NCBI RefSeq assembly: GCF_910592395.1
Contig: NC_088317.1
Coordinates: 14,014,001 to 14,078,000, forward strand
Direction: 5' to 3'
DNA: 64,000 bases
DNA from: Lineus longissimus
Lineage: Eukaryota; Nemertea; Pilidiophora; Heteronemertea; Lineidae
In this document: positions 34,400 through 45,875 of the stretch, piece by piece
Numbering within the stretch: the first letter of the stretch is position 1
Layout of the letters: each line of letters begins with the position of its first letter
Position numbers and translations under genes: made by a program
The notes under the pieces: model-generated
The model's database searches: none
What the model was told of the DNA's origin: nothing
What the model saw: only the letters and a program-made list of their open reading frames with translations

Positions 34400-37085
34400 A
34401 AAACAATTTTAATATCACCAGCAATTTCTTGTCGGAACAGTTTGTCGACAATTCGTAAACCATGTTGTTGTCATAATGAAGAACCTCACAGTGTCGAAGT
34501 TGTGGATAAAATAGAAAACTCTCTTAATAGAATGATTAAATACTTTTATCTGTCGCAAGGCCCACTCTTGAAAGAATTAAATATTGTAGAAACATGAACA
34601 GGATATTTGCATTTCATTATGAGAATCAGACAGAGTGTAAAACGAATAGGAGAATATTATCAGTAACCGAAAGGATTTCAAGTGAAATAAGTCAGAAGTT
34701 CGCGTCGAATATCGGTCAATGTGGATAGCGTCCGTATGCATGTTTGGTCCCCTCAGTCATTTTCATTAGCTTTTGAAGACTTTGCTTATGTTCACGAAAC
34801 AAACTCAAAGACGCTATCTTGTTTTTATTGCTAGAAAATATTATTCTCTTCAGCGGCACATCACATGGGAAATATTCCGTCCATATCAAGGCTTATCCGG
34901 ATGGGCGCAGTACAGTGCTTCCGTCGACCCCGAGATATATCAAGCAGTTCCAATGATTTGCAGTTAACAAATAGTGAAAAGGAGTGACTGTCTTACACTG
35001 TCATCTATATCAATATAGCAAAATTGTGTACTAGCTTTAATAAAGAACTGGACCGGCTGTCTAAATATTCGGAATGACTTGTGGCACATGTTAGGCAAGC
35101 TGAAACACCCCCGCCAACTACAACACGTATTGGACTTGCGGATGCTCGAACTCGTATTATAAGACAGCTCCATTGTAGAGTGGCATTGATTTCCATGTAT
35201 CTTACCCAGCGCCTCGATTTTTCGATCTAGATATGGACAGTGCGATCGAGTTGATACATCACACGTGCTGTGTTTGATTCGATGGAACGGAGTTACAGTC
35301 AAACAGAGTTTTCAGTATGGTTTATGCGGACCACTGGTTGGGTTTCTGCACTAAACTTGAGACCGTCGGTTGGATCCAGCACATATTCCGCCCTCAACCT
35401 GCGGCCAAAACGCCTTATGTACGTACAAGCCATACATTTAGCTCCAGTCCTCCCGGTCTCAATTTCAATGTACAGAGACCCGCCAGCCATGGCCTGTGGG
35501 ATGCTAATCCCGTAACAATAATTCTTTCTGCTATTGCAATGGAAATGAATTATGTTACCTCTTCAAATACCTCGCATGTGATTGCCTTTGCTTTTGCACA
35601 TGTTTTGAGTTAGGCGTATACATGTAGGTGGGGCTTTGTAAAAATACAAAAGGCCAAATGGCTTATTAATGCCTTGAATGGTTGGTGCAATTTTGTTGGT
35701 GCCTCCTTGACGATTAGGAAAATGTTGTAATTCCGTCTATAAGAAACTAGATGTACTTATTCCCAACAAACAAGTGCTACCATTAGGGGGTTTCCTGTCT
35801 ACACTATGCGGGTGCTCTAACTCGAGCAATTTGCAGCTGATCGAACAGAACTTTCTAATAATAGAACCCTCGAAACAAAAAGTTCATGTCATGGTATTAA
35901 ATGCCATTGACCACGTTTCGGAGCATATACATTACTTTGGCCTGTAGGACCGTGGCGCTTTGTCATGTTTGTGCTTTTTGTGAAAAATACGTACGAAAAG
36001 TCACTTATTTAACATAGCCGTTATAGTGGCCATCTTGGATTTCGTCCTCCGGCCGCATCATAAATTTGCTCGATTGGTTGGGAAAGGTTCGACCCCATAT
36101 CGATTTTGGGTGCAATCCAACACTGAGTATGGCCACTAGGCAGAAACCTTGTATTGTCTGCTCCCGGTCTGAAGAATGGGTTGCCATGTCAATTTCGTAT
36201 CACAGTGGCCTGGGGGTGGGGGGGGGGGGGGGGAGGGGGGTATGTGAAAACTGTGCTCTATTGATACAGGACCACTCGTTGAACCATGGATAGTTTTTAT
36301 TCAAGTGTACATTCCTGAACCAAAGTAAAGTCCCCTGGCCTATGGGATATAGTTTTGTTCTCTCAATAAATACTAGGGGTCATAAGGAAGGAATTACTCA
36401 CAAACTCGAGTGCCTGATAGAGGCATCTCCATGTTGCCATAATATGGAATACTGGATGTATTGGTGTTGTTTAAAATAAACGAATAATATGAGTTGAAAT
36501 GTTACTTCCAATGTTAGCTATTTTTTTTCTTATTCGCGTCGATTAGATAATCGAAGGGCAATTTTTCAACCAGTGACGGCTTCCAGAAGTAGTTGGTGAG
36601 GAAGGCGTCACCTTTAGGGGTGCAGATAGGCGAATAGTGCGATCACGGACTCTGCTGTGGCTGGTTATCTGATGCAGACATACGTGTCTGCTTCTTACCT
36701 CGCTGTTAAAGCAATTCAGCCCTAGCCTAATTCAAGATAAATAATGTCTTTAAACAGGTCTAAATTCCCATTGAGACTTTTCTTAAAAGCTTAGAGAAAC
36801 CAGCTCATAACAATGAGGGATTCATTGCGGTTATTATAAATGTAGGTTCTGCTCATTTCCTGCTGGCTTTTCTAAGTAAAACGTAGTCAATTTATTGACA
36901 CTTTCCGTTCTCTTCAATGTTTTCTAAATTCGAGTGTTCTCAAATCCTGGTGCTGGTGGTTGTAAAAAAGCTATGTCACACAATATTACAATTTCAACAT
37001 TTTATGCGAAGAAGAACTTTTCAACATAACAAATGTAAAACCACAACAGTAACAATATAACTCCATCAGTGTACATTGTTACATC
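34400..37085. other. Non-coding stretch
   Basis: No supported gene. It contains a G-rich tract at 36213-36240 and otherwise only chance ORFs. Confidence 0.45.
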
Positions 37086-37096
37086 CACACAACAGG

Positions 37097-37150
37097 GTGT
37101 ATCCAAAAAAAGTATACACTTTGATAAATTACTCCCAAATTAGATTTTTT
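37097..37150 (+). mobile_element. Single mariner-like terminal sequence
   Basis: CAGGGTGTATCCAAAAAAAG followed by TATACAC has the look of a Tc1/mariner-superfamily terminus. I could not find an inverted partner within about 2 kb, so this is probably a truncated element. Confidence 0.35.
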
Positions 37151-37551
37151 TGAAAATTGTTTACTGGATATATTGGTAGGTAGGGGTTTCACAGTTTAAT
37201 GCATATCTGTACAAGATTTTAGACCCAGCTCCTATACATTCCACGGAACCCAGTAGCTGGCTGTAGGGTTGAGAGTATGATACATCAAAAACGTAGTATA
37301 AGAGCAGATGTCTGAGTGCTTCATGATATGAAGTCATATATGTTTTCACGTTTTGGGTTTCCAGCACAAGATATGCCAGAAATCGACACCAATAGCACCC
37401 ACACCGTCATCATTCACAATCACCAAAAGATGGGGACACAGATACTTGTCGTTTTTAAGATGGGAAGCAAGTTCTGATGGCCGAAAAGGAAGTGAAAAAG
37501 TGAGAGCATGGGGGTACGGTCATGGCCTTCGAGTGGGGGAGGGGGATGAGG

Positions 37552-37575
37552 GCCTAGGCCTAGGCCTAGCCTACA
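37552..37575 (+). repeat. GGCCTA tandem repeat
   Basis: About four tandem copies of GGCCTA, a hexamer that is also common as a dispersed word across the window. Confidence 0.8.
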
Positions 37576-38073
37576 TACCTACAAGTACATATAGTAACAA
37601 TCTTGACCAAAATGCGAAATGTAGCTACATGTGCAGTGCATTATGACAGGCCAAGGCCATTTTGATCATGACTTTAGGCTAGGTCTCACCCCCAGCCCCC
37701 CCCCCCCCCCCAGGACGTCTATTTTAGGCTATTGTACTCGTAGGGGACCGCATGACAAATGTACATCCATCATCCATGCACTCAGTCCTACGCTACACGT
37801 GCAAAATGTACATACGACCTTGCACACAATGACAATGACAGTTGAATGCACGTACGTAGGCCTACGAGGCCGAGGGACTTGATTCAGCATCAAAATACAC
37901 TAAATCTACGCAGCAACCTGGTTTATTTTCACTGTTTTTGCGAATCAATGTCGGGCCAACAGACAAGTCTGTCGGACTTTTGTCTGCTTGCGAATGCATG
38001 TTCTGATTTCGCATCACTTTTTATGGACACCAGACTCAGTCTGGTGACCATATTGAGATCACTCATGTTCTGG

Positions 38074-38075
38074 TT

Positions 38076-38143
<68 letters not shown>

Positions 38144-38150
38144 GCTTTCT
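38074..38150 (+). repeat. (TTTC)n microsatellite
   Basis: About 18 units of TTTC, nearly perfect, with one G interruption near the 3' end. It creates long open frames on both strands (Ser/Phe/Leu-rich and Lys/Glu/Arg-rich) that are not genes. Confidence 0.97.
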
Positions 38151-38641
38151 GTTCACATTTTACAAACATTATTGCGAGTGTTCTCCCAAACAGCTAAATA
38201 AACCAAAAATCTATCACCCCTATACCACCAAACATAATCCCATCTAGTGTACGTCGCAAAAGACTTTTCAAAATTCGGATCATTTCGATGACTTTGAGGC
38301 GTTTTTATGCTCCGATTTTCCGATTTGTTTGAAGATCTCCTAAGCGATTCTGGTGACGTCACGTAACACGAGTTCGATGCGATGACAGCACTTTAACCCG
38401 AGTTCGATCCGAGTGTTGGCATTCTCATATAAAACAGTTAACTCGGCTTATAACTCGGCTTTACTCGGTTCACGCATGCGCATTTGAAGCCACGGGCAGA
38501 CCATTGATAGATTGGTTCCCGATCGACTCACTAGGGCGTATGAGACTCCCTGTAGTCCTTGTAGTCCTTATAGCAATGTGTTTGGTCGCCTGACGCTTGT
38601 AACGAGTAGTGTTTTTGGGTTTCTAACGTTAGTGCATTTCT

Positions 38642-38651
38642 AGATTATAGG
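38642..38651 (+). repeat. Target-site duplication, left
   Basis: AGATTATAGG, identical to 40213-40222 at the other end of the foldback element. Confidence 0.75.
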
Positions 38652-40212
38652 TATCTGCCCATTTCGCCTTAACCTTATTCGCCTTATCCAATTTTGCCTT
38701 CTCCCATTTAGCCTTCTCCTAACTTGCCTTTTCTCAATTCGCCTTCTACGATTTCGCCATCGTCTTATCTCGCCTTTGTTCCAATTGGCCTTCTTCCTAA
38801 CTCGCCTTCCTCTCATCTTGCCTCATCCTTGTTTGCCTTTTCTTATTTCGCCTTTGTCCTATTCTGCCTTGGTTCCATCCTGCCTTATCTCATCTTGCCT
38901 TTTCCTGATTGACCTTTGTGTCAATTCGCCTTCTTCCCATTTTGCCTTCTCCCGTTTCGCCATATCTCACCTCGCCTTTTATCAATCCCCCTTCGTTAAG
39001 CAAGGGGTCTATTATTTGCAGGGGGGGGGGGGGGGGCAGTGTTTTGAGTAGTTTAATGATTCTGTTCAAAAAAACTTTGGTACTTATATTATCTCATGCT
39101 AAGTTATAGCATTGCTGTGAATGAAGAACATCAAACGTACCAAAACCATCTAAAGGGAACACTGCGTGGGACGTTCTTGAGAGCTAACTCGTTCTGTGAG
39201 AAGGCCTCATAATTCCCCAATGATCAAAGGAATACATCTTCCAGATTGCTGGATTTGAATAGGCCTATTGACCATAGTCCATAATAAAGAACTTCAGAAG
39301 CACTCACACTTTGAATGATCAATAAAATACTTAGCACCCCCATCCCTCCTATATAGTACCAGGTCACAAGTCTTACTCATCAAAGAATGCCAAAACACTA
39401 TGCCAAAATATTTCCATGAAAGACTTGGAAAACTCTAAGATTTGACAAACATGGGTAAAGATACTAAGTTGGTTTTGGAGATACATGTAAGCTTACATGT
39501 AGATGGTTCAGAAGTTATGAAGATTTGAAAATATTGGTAATTAAGCAACAGCCTTGGGTAGGGTACCAAAACATAATTCGTGGAAACACTCTTATATGAA
39601 AGACTGGCCCCACAAACATGGGTAAAAGAGACAAAAGTCTTTTGTAATATGGTATGTAATGTAATATGACTATAATGGCTGAGAAGTTATCTACACTTGT
39701 AATTTTGGCAATGTCCACCGGGTTTTGGTTGGGGGTACCCCCGAATGGACCCTAGAAGCCCTTCAACACTGTTGAAGACATTTTCATATGAAAGATTGAC
39801 TCAACAAACATGGGTAAAGACACCAAGTTTGTTGCAAAGTAGGAAGAAGGCGAAATGGGAAGAAGGCGAAATAATACAAAGGCGGGGCGGGTAAAGGCGA
39901 GATAGGATGAAGGCGAATTAGGACAAAGGTAAATTAGGACAAGGTGAAATAGGAGAAGGCAGATTAAGACAATGGCAAACTGAGACGAAGGCAAGAATGG
40001 ATAAGGCAACTTGTGATAAGGCAAGATAAAACAGAGGCAAAATAGCATAAGGCGAAAAATGAAAAGGCGAAAAAAGACAAAGGCGAGATAGAATAAGGCG
40101 GATTGGGAAGAGGCAAAATTGGAAAAGGCGAAATAGGAGAAGGCGAAATGTATATTTTTTAAAGGCAAAATGGGAAAAGGCGAAAAAAGACAAGGCGAAA
40201 TGGGCATGAACC
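38652..40212. mobile_element. Foldback element with minisatellite arms (TTCGCCTT unit)
   Basis: The left arm (about 38652-39003) is some 22 head-to-tail copies of a degenerate 15-17 bp unit, TTCGCCTTNTYCYNA. The right arm (about 39842-40212) is some 23 copies of the same unit in reverse complement. Both ends finish in TGCCCATTTCGCCTT, and the pair is flanked by the 10-bp direct repeat AGATTATAGG. Inside are a G-run at 39021 and roughly three diverged repeats of about 185 bp. No transposase ORF is present. Structurally this matches foldback transposons such as the sea urchin TU elements, whose outer inverted repeats are also arrays of about 15 bp. The long hydrophobic ORFs on each arm are translation artefacts. 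Confidence 0.85.
39407..39835 (+). repeat. Internal repeats of the foldback element
   Basis: The block ATGAAAGA...ACAAACATGGGTAAA occurs at about 39415-39465, 39595-39630 and 39787-39822, giving a period of about 185 bp in the central region of the foldback element. Confidence 0.65.
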
Positions 40213-40222
40213 AGATTATAGG
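40213..40222 (+). repeat. Target-site duplication, right
   Basis: AGATTATAGG, matching 38642-38651. Confidence 0.75.
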
Positions 40223-41561
40223 CCCAGTACATGCCAATTGACGTCGGACCTCTATACTCTGGCCGCTGGCTGCATTGGGTACGGGGGGGGGGAGTTTTGA
40301 TCAATCATGCTGTCTGCCAGCCGTAGGCTAATACCGGAAGATGTTGGCTAGAACACCGACCATCCGGCGAAGTAACTATAAAAATGAAAAAAAGTGAAAA
40401 ATCGTTTTTGACCATGGTGAGAAACCTTCGTAAAAATTATATACTTTCGATTGTCGGATGATCTATTTCCGGACATAGTAATTTCTCCGCTCTCGTCATA
40501 ACCCCCTCCCCCTCTACGCATATGGATACCATCATGTGCACCACTGCTTTCTCCACAATCCTGGGGCCCATCAAATTTGCTGGTAAGCAAATTTCTCAGT
40601 CTAGTTAAATATTGTGTTCGAATCGACACATGACACTTTATTGAACATAAACGCAATTCACAGAACGCGAAATTGGAGAACGCTTATTAGAAATACATGT
40701 TCAGAACGCCAAACCACGACTTTTCGCGTCTTTTACATGTTCCTACTTGTTACAGTGATCGCCGGGTGTCAGTTACACTGACTTTGTTGCTGCGCTTGCA
40801 ATTGTCCACGCTTATGTGGCACTCCTCCAGTTTCGCACGCCTGACGTCCACTGTAGTAAGCCAGTATATGTGTACATTTTGGAAGGCCCACGACGGGAGT
40901 GAGTTTCTTCAGGCCTATACTTGATTGACCAGCAGCGTGAATGGCAATATAGACGGCCTAAAAATCACCCCATCGGGCCTAGAAATGTGCACTATGTAAA
41001 GATGAGACTGGACGTTAGGAGTGAGAAACTAGAGTAGTATCATACAGTGTCTGGAGATCATAACTGTTTGCATTCATATTCAGGCGATGTGTTTGAAACG
41101 TTCTTTTTAAAGACCCACATGTATATTCGGATGCAAGTTTATCCTCCCATGTACCTCGATCGAAGTTTGATATTTTAATCCCGATGACATTTATTTAGAG
41201 AACGCCTGTCTTTGAAATAATATAATTGTCATGACGATACAAGAGTGTCTGTTCAACAGCTTTCTCAACTAAGCTGACTGGGGCAGCTGGTCGCTGAATT
41301 ATATATTTTCCTGATCACGGTTTACGAATGATGCGCGTGCACACAGCACGCAGACTAGAAATGGAAACGCACATATTCTTTTTAATTTCGGAGGTTTCTG
41401 ACAACACGACATCTCGATCGGGGCCGGATTCTGATCTTTCTTCACAACTTCAACCCTGAACAGTCCTGCAGAGTGCTTCACTGCAATAACATAGAAACCA
41501 TAAATGCCACAGATCGCCAGGATCTTCCAATCGCCCGATTAACCAATTATTTGCATCAGTC

Positions 41562-41881
41562 ATGTTGGTGGGTTACATCACAGGAACTCCCAACCCAACC
41601 GAGCAACTAACTTGCATTTTCGTCGACATCCCGGCCCTGAAGTATGCCCTATATGCAATAGACAGTTACGGCGTCATGCCATCATTGGCCTTCGGACTCC
41701 CGGGAAACATTTTCATCATCGCAATAGCCACTGAACGACGGAATAGAAATTTATCGCCTTCAGTCTACATGATTGCGATGGCTGTGGTGGACACGTTCCT
41801 CCTCCTTTCGTCAGGGATATTTTTTCCCATTTTTTACGGATCTGAATTAATTATTAAGAAGTTTAGAGAAGGCAGTTTTAT
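41562..41881 (+). CDS. GPCR A exon 1
   Basis: Starts at the first ATG of MLVGYITGTPNPTEQ. The donor is TTTTAT/GTAGGT; the apparent in-frame TAG lies inside the intron. It encodes the extracellular N-terminus, helices 1 and 2 and extracellular loop 1. Confidence 0.88.
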
Positions 41882-44321
41882 GTAGGTATGGGCAGTGCTA
41901 AAGGGAATACAGAATCTACGCAACACAACTTGTTCTGACACAACTTGCAACTTGCTCTCCCAACTTGCCCCTTGGTGTGCACATCAATCGAGAAATTACA
42001 CTTTCCACTTTGCATTCCATTGAACATATAGGTTGTTTGAGCTTCCTTAAATATCACAAATTGATCTCGGATAATAATAAAAAATACCGGTATAGCAGTT
42101 TTGAATCAAAAATATGATCGAATCTCCGCATCTAAGAAATTCATGTGATCGACTTATGTTTACGAACATTTAGAGTAATCAATTAATCGCATGTATTTTT
42201 GACTGATGCAAATTTAGAGAACAGATATTTGCGAATTTGATTATCGGCAACTTGAGGTATTCACATCAACAGCTCGTTGGGCAACTCTTCGCGAGTTCAT
42301 CAATCAATTGCTGAGCTGGCGATGGAAGCCGAACCTGTAGTGTTGGCTGCGAATTCACCCGTCATCATGGCTTACGGATAGGACATCGGAAAACAAATTC
42401 TGGGCTGGACGACTTATTTAAAGTCAAAGGGACGACTTCTTATCTTGGGGGGACGACTTATCAAGTCGGGGGAAGACTTACACCAAAACAGAAAAGATTT
42501 TTTTCTTCTCACATTTTGCGGTCATTTTTATTATCTCGGAGAGACGACTTACGGAAACAATGCTGGTCTTACTGAACTTTACAAAACGGTTTCGGCGAAA
42601 TCACCTTACATGTCAGGTTTCAGCATGACTCGATTGTCGGCTGATCATACTCCGGTATGCCGGTCGCACACTGAGAGATTCGTTTGAAGTTGAAAGCAAC
42701 TCCACTTGTGGCAGTTAGTTGCAATGAATCGAGTTGCAATTCATAATGGTTTTGTTTCGTGTTGTTTTCATTGTTTTCTTTAAGGGCATTATATTACCAA
42801 GCTGGCGGCTGTCCAGTTATTTTCTACTCTCCTTACTTGTAGTAGTTGACATCATAGAATTCCACATAAAAAAGAAAAAAAATCATTGTGCTATTTCAAT
42901 TTCAATCCCGATAGGAACTTCCGTGCAGCGATCATCGTTGTGGGCGTTGATGCATTGGCGACCTGCTGCGCGGAAGCGAATACCTTCGCAGAGACATCAC
43001 CATGAGAAGACCCTGATTCTTTCACATTGACCATTACGCGCATCGCGAAGTGGGGTAGTGCTATGTCCGACAGCGGGAAGACTTTTCCCGCGTCTAGCCG
43101 AGTGCGTGCTAAACAACAACGCGTTTTCTACTAATTTAAGAGTTGGCAACATTACCAAACTGGCAAAGAACTATTTCATGGAGGGAATAATACCTTTTTT
43201 TAATGAACTGTTATATCAAACTATATATATATTTTTTAATTTTTATTGTAGAGCCATGATGTCTCTGATTATAACTTGTGGTATGCTCTCTGGCTTTTTC
43301 CTCACATCTCTGTCCGTCGACCGCCTCATAGCTGTAAAGTTTCCCATGTCTGCACCAACCATGTGCACTCCGGAACGGGCCAAGAATGTCGTCTGGATAG
43401 GGACCAGTTTGACTGTGGCAGCAAATGCATATCTCTTTTTCCTGTTGCGGTACATACATTACAAGGACAGTGGTAAGTAATCAATTTTTTCTATAGTTTT
43501 TAACCCGATTCTCAGTCGGGTGTCGCCACAGCAAGTATAAGCTCGCTGGTCCCAACCAGTGATTGTAATCACCCGCTGGGAAGCGGAAATATCAAAAGAC
43601 GTATAAATATTTGATACCCACGTTGAATAAGACATAGTAACCAAGAGAGGTCGCCATCGAGTGTAGTGCAGCGAGGTCGTTACTCGGGAATTGTCGAACC
43701 CTCAAATGTTTTTTGAGAGATTCTTCCTCGATGACAGATCTCATATTACAGTTTTGTTTAACAGTTTTCACATGACTACCGCTAAAGATGTTTCTGTCCT
43801 CTGCAGGTCTCGAAGACATTGTCCTTGACGTCCCAGGTGACCCCGTAGGCGGACTTCTAGCAACGGGCTTTCAGCTCCTTTTCGGTACGATCCTCCCTTT
43901 CACAATCATCATCACCTGTAACCTAGTGATCATCTCCAGCGTTAGGGCGGCCGCAAAGAAGCGCAGATTCCTCCAAAACGTAACCAAGGAAGGAAGGTCA
44001 AAACAGGAGAAGCAAGATAACCAATACCTTACACGACTGCTGATATTCGTCAGTATGGCGTACGTCTTAACCTCTATACCATTCAGACTTATTATCCTGG
44101 TACTATTGATACCTCAAATTGAACAGATATTTGTCTTATCGGACCCGTGCTATTTCATTTTGTATAATATCATGATGTCGTCGTCTTACACACTTTGGAT
44201 TCTGAATTATGCGATTAACTTTTACATGTATTGTCTCGGCGGCGGGAAACGATACCGGGAAGATTTAGCGAAAGTCTTGAAGACAGCAACGTGCTGCTTT
44301 GTACAAAAATATGGTAGATGA
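41562..44321 (+). CDS. Class A GPCR A, three exons, 351 aa
   Basis: Exons 41562-41881, 43252-43472 and 43807-44321 (phases 2 and 1). A seven-helix receptor with a peptide-receptor-like tail. Seen: helix 1 with GLPGN (N49); helix 2 with D77 in AVVDTF; helix 3 ending SVDRLIAV (D130-R131, so DRL rather than DRY); helix 5 P211 in TILPF; helix 6 ending TSIP (P272), with Ser where the CWxP Trp normally is; helix 7 LNYAINFYMY (N318, Phe replacing the NPxxY proline), followed by CLGGGKRYREDL, a helix-8-like segment. The Cys normally at the top of helix 3 is Phe or nearby non-Cys, and extracellular loop 2 (about 172-197) has no Cys, so the usual disulphide is missing. The ligand is unknown. No signal peptide was seen. 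Confidence 0.92.
43252..43472 (+). CDS. GPCR A exon 2
   Basis: Acceptor TTTTTATTGTAG, donor AGTG/GTAAGT. It encodes AMMSLIITCGMLSGFFLTSL through helix 4 to YKDSG. The frame also stays open about 190 bp upstream of the acceptor (from an ATG at 43058), so an alternative first exon is possible. Confidence 0.88.
43807..44321 (+). CDS. GPCR A exon 3
   Basis: Acceptor TTTCTGTCCTCTGCAG. It encodes extracellular loop 2 through the C-terminus, ending CCFVQKYGR and TGA. Cytoplasmic loop 3 (about 224-254) is Lys/Arg-rich. Confidence 0.9.
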
Positions 44322-45050
44322 GGCCAATATGTTTTCGAATAGGCTGCTACCGTATTCGCCAATTTCCTCCAGCAGAAATCATGAAGGACTTCATATCAGG
44401 TGACAGGTTTTGACCAATCAAAACCCCCGTATGTGATCGTGGCCGTGCCGAACAAAACTTGATAGCATTTTTTTGATTGATCACCTGTCAGGCAGTCCAA
44501 AATTGCTGCTTGAGGAAAGTGGCGAATGACAGAGTGCATGGTGCACACGCACTGCCGGTGTAGAAATTTAAAATGTCCTAGGATAGAATGCCCGGGAAAC
44601 AAAGAATTCTATTATGCGCTTCAATCTCTGAGCTATTGACGGTCAGGGTCTCTATAGAACCATATTGCAGAATATATCAGGGCCGGACACTTTTTCCAGG
44701 GGGGCATTTGTTACTGTTACACCAGCGATCTCCGCTGGCGGAAAACAAATCGATTATCTATAAACCTTTTAGCTCCAGGAAAGAGTTATATATCTTAGTC
44801 AGTGTTAGTGTTTAAATGACATTCGATTCGCATCAATTTATAGTCGACTTTTGTACGGCCAAACTTGGAAGACTGTCAGTTACCTCACACATGTCACAGA
44901 CAATCATGAGGTATATATTTGTTAACAGTTTTCAAGAAGTCCTCCGTGATGTAGGATACCGTTCCCGACGCTTTTATGACGAAGTCTTCAGCGGTTTCTA
45001 GTCTAAATGTTTCAGCAGAAATGACCATTTCGCCACTGTTGACCGCACAG

Positions 45051-45237
45051 CGCAGGGAGGATTCCGCAGTGACGTCACGGCTTTTCCAAGATGGCGCTGC
45101 ATATTGTAAACAAACTCAATGAGACAAGACCACCAATGAATATTCATAGGTTGGAGGGTCGAGGCCTATCAATTAGACGAGTGCATGTTTTAACTCTCAA
45201 GTACATATTTGGAGAGGTATTGAAAAATACGATAGTT
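45051..45237 (+). other. Segment present only in duplication unit A
   Basis: About 185 bp with no counterpart in unit B (junction near 51029). It contains GTGACGTCAC (CRE/ATF-type) at about 45069 and CCAAGATGGCGCTG (YY1-like) at 45087, followed by a 53-codon ORF. It is either an insertion in A or a deletion in B. Confidence 0.8.
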
Positions 45238-45252
45238 TACTCCTTAGAATGA
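45091..45252 (+). CDS. Small 53-aa ORF after CRE and YY1-like words
   Basis: Starts MALHIVNKLNETRPPMNIHR and ends VYSLE followed by TGA, running slightly past the unit-A-specific segment. The position just after promoter-like words is suggestive, but there is no recognisable domain and no second copy for comparison. Could be a 5' exon or chance. Confidence 0.2.
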   Translation: MALHIVNKLNETRPPMNIHRLEGRGLSIRRVHVLTLKYIFGEVLKNTIVYSLE

Positions 45253-45701
45253 CCCTGTGGCGTATCTATTACCCCCTATCTCGCTCGTGTATTTAGCCGG
45301 TTTCGGCGCGTTTGTTTTGCATAGGCGTTTTGTACAGGCGCTCTTCACCCGGCTAAAATAAACATATTGACCATGAGTCTAAAACCAAGACGAGATTACA
45401 GACCGTGAATGTGCTTTGGTGCGCCTACTTTATCTCAAATAAAGGTGCATAGTCTGGGGAAGTGTGGCAGCAAGATGATCGTCCTTTACAGACATATGTT
45501 GGAATCATCATGAGTTTTGTCATTAACCACTTCCTCGAGACAATCCATTCCCCTGCAATGGCCATTCGGCATGTTCAACAGACAAAGACATTTGTTTTTA
45601 AAATCGCCCAATGTAACTTCTCCGTCCTGGTACGTTAAAACCACGATTAATAAGGCCAATTAAATTGGGTTGATCTGTCATGTCCTCTTACTAAGTTACA
45701 G

Positions 45702-45875
45702 CAACTAAAGGAGATTGCTGTGACTTTAGTGAGACCTGGTGACTATGATTACATGGAAGCCCTCGCTGCGGTGGACATGTATCGCCTACCATCGTCTGTG
45801 ATATTCTTTATCTTGTCCCATGGATCTTATCTCATCAAACCGCCCAGGGACAGCAGTTACATGTATGTATGTTAG
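45702..45875 (+). CDS. Exon-like ORF, unknown (57 codons)
   Basis: Follows an acceptor-like TACTAAGTTACAG and reads QLKEIAVTLVRPGDYDYMEA, then SSVIFFILSHGS, then a stop. The ILSHG phrase is reminiscent of the His-Gly region of caspase p20 domains, but nothing else supports that. In unit B the same segment has lost one base (GACTTAG for GACTTTAG) and is broken. Confidence 0.2.
   Translation, partial: QLKEIAVTLVRPGDYDYMEALAAVDMYRLPSSVIFFILSHGSYLIKPPRDSSYMYVC

Noticed and set aside
37846-38247. 133-aa and 75-aa ORFs across the TTTC repeat
   Set aside because: Repetitive Ser/Phe/Leu or Lys/Glu/Arg translation of a microsatellite, with no splice context.
38724-39051. Hydrophobic Ser/Phe/Leu-rich ORFs on the left foldback arm
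   Set aside because: Degenerate minisatellite translated. The mirror-image minus-strand ORFs at 39752-40304 arise from the opposite arm for the same reason.
42734-43030. 98-aa ORF conserved in both GPCR units
   Set aside because: Starts at a non-ATG codon, has no domain, and its conservation is explained by the overall near-identity of the intron tract. Kept as part of the conversion-tract finding only.
43220-43245. TATATATATATTTTTT tract as a TATA box
   Set aside because: It is the pyrimidine/AT-rich sequence just before the GPCR exon 2 acceptor.
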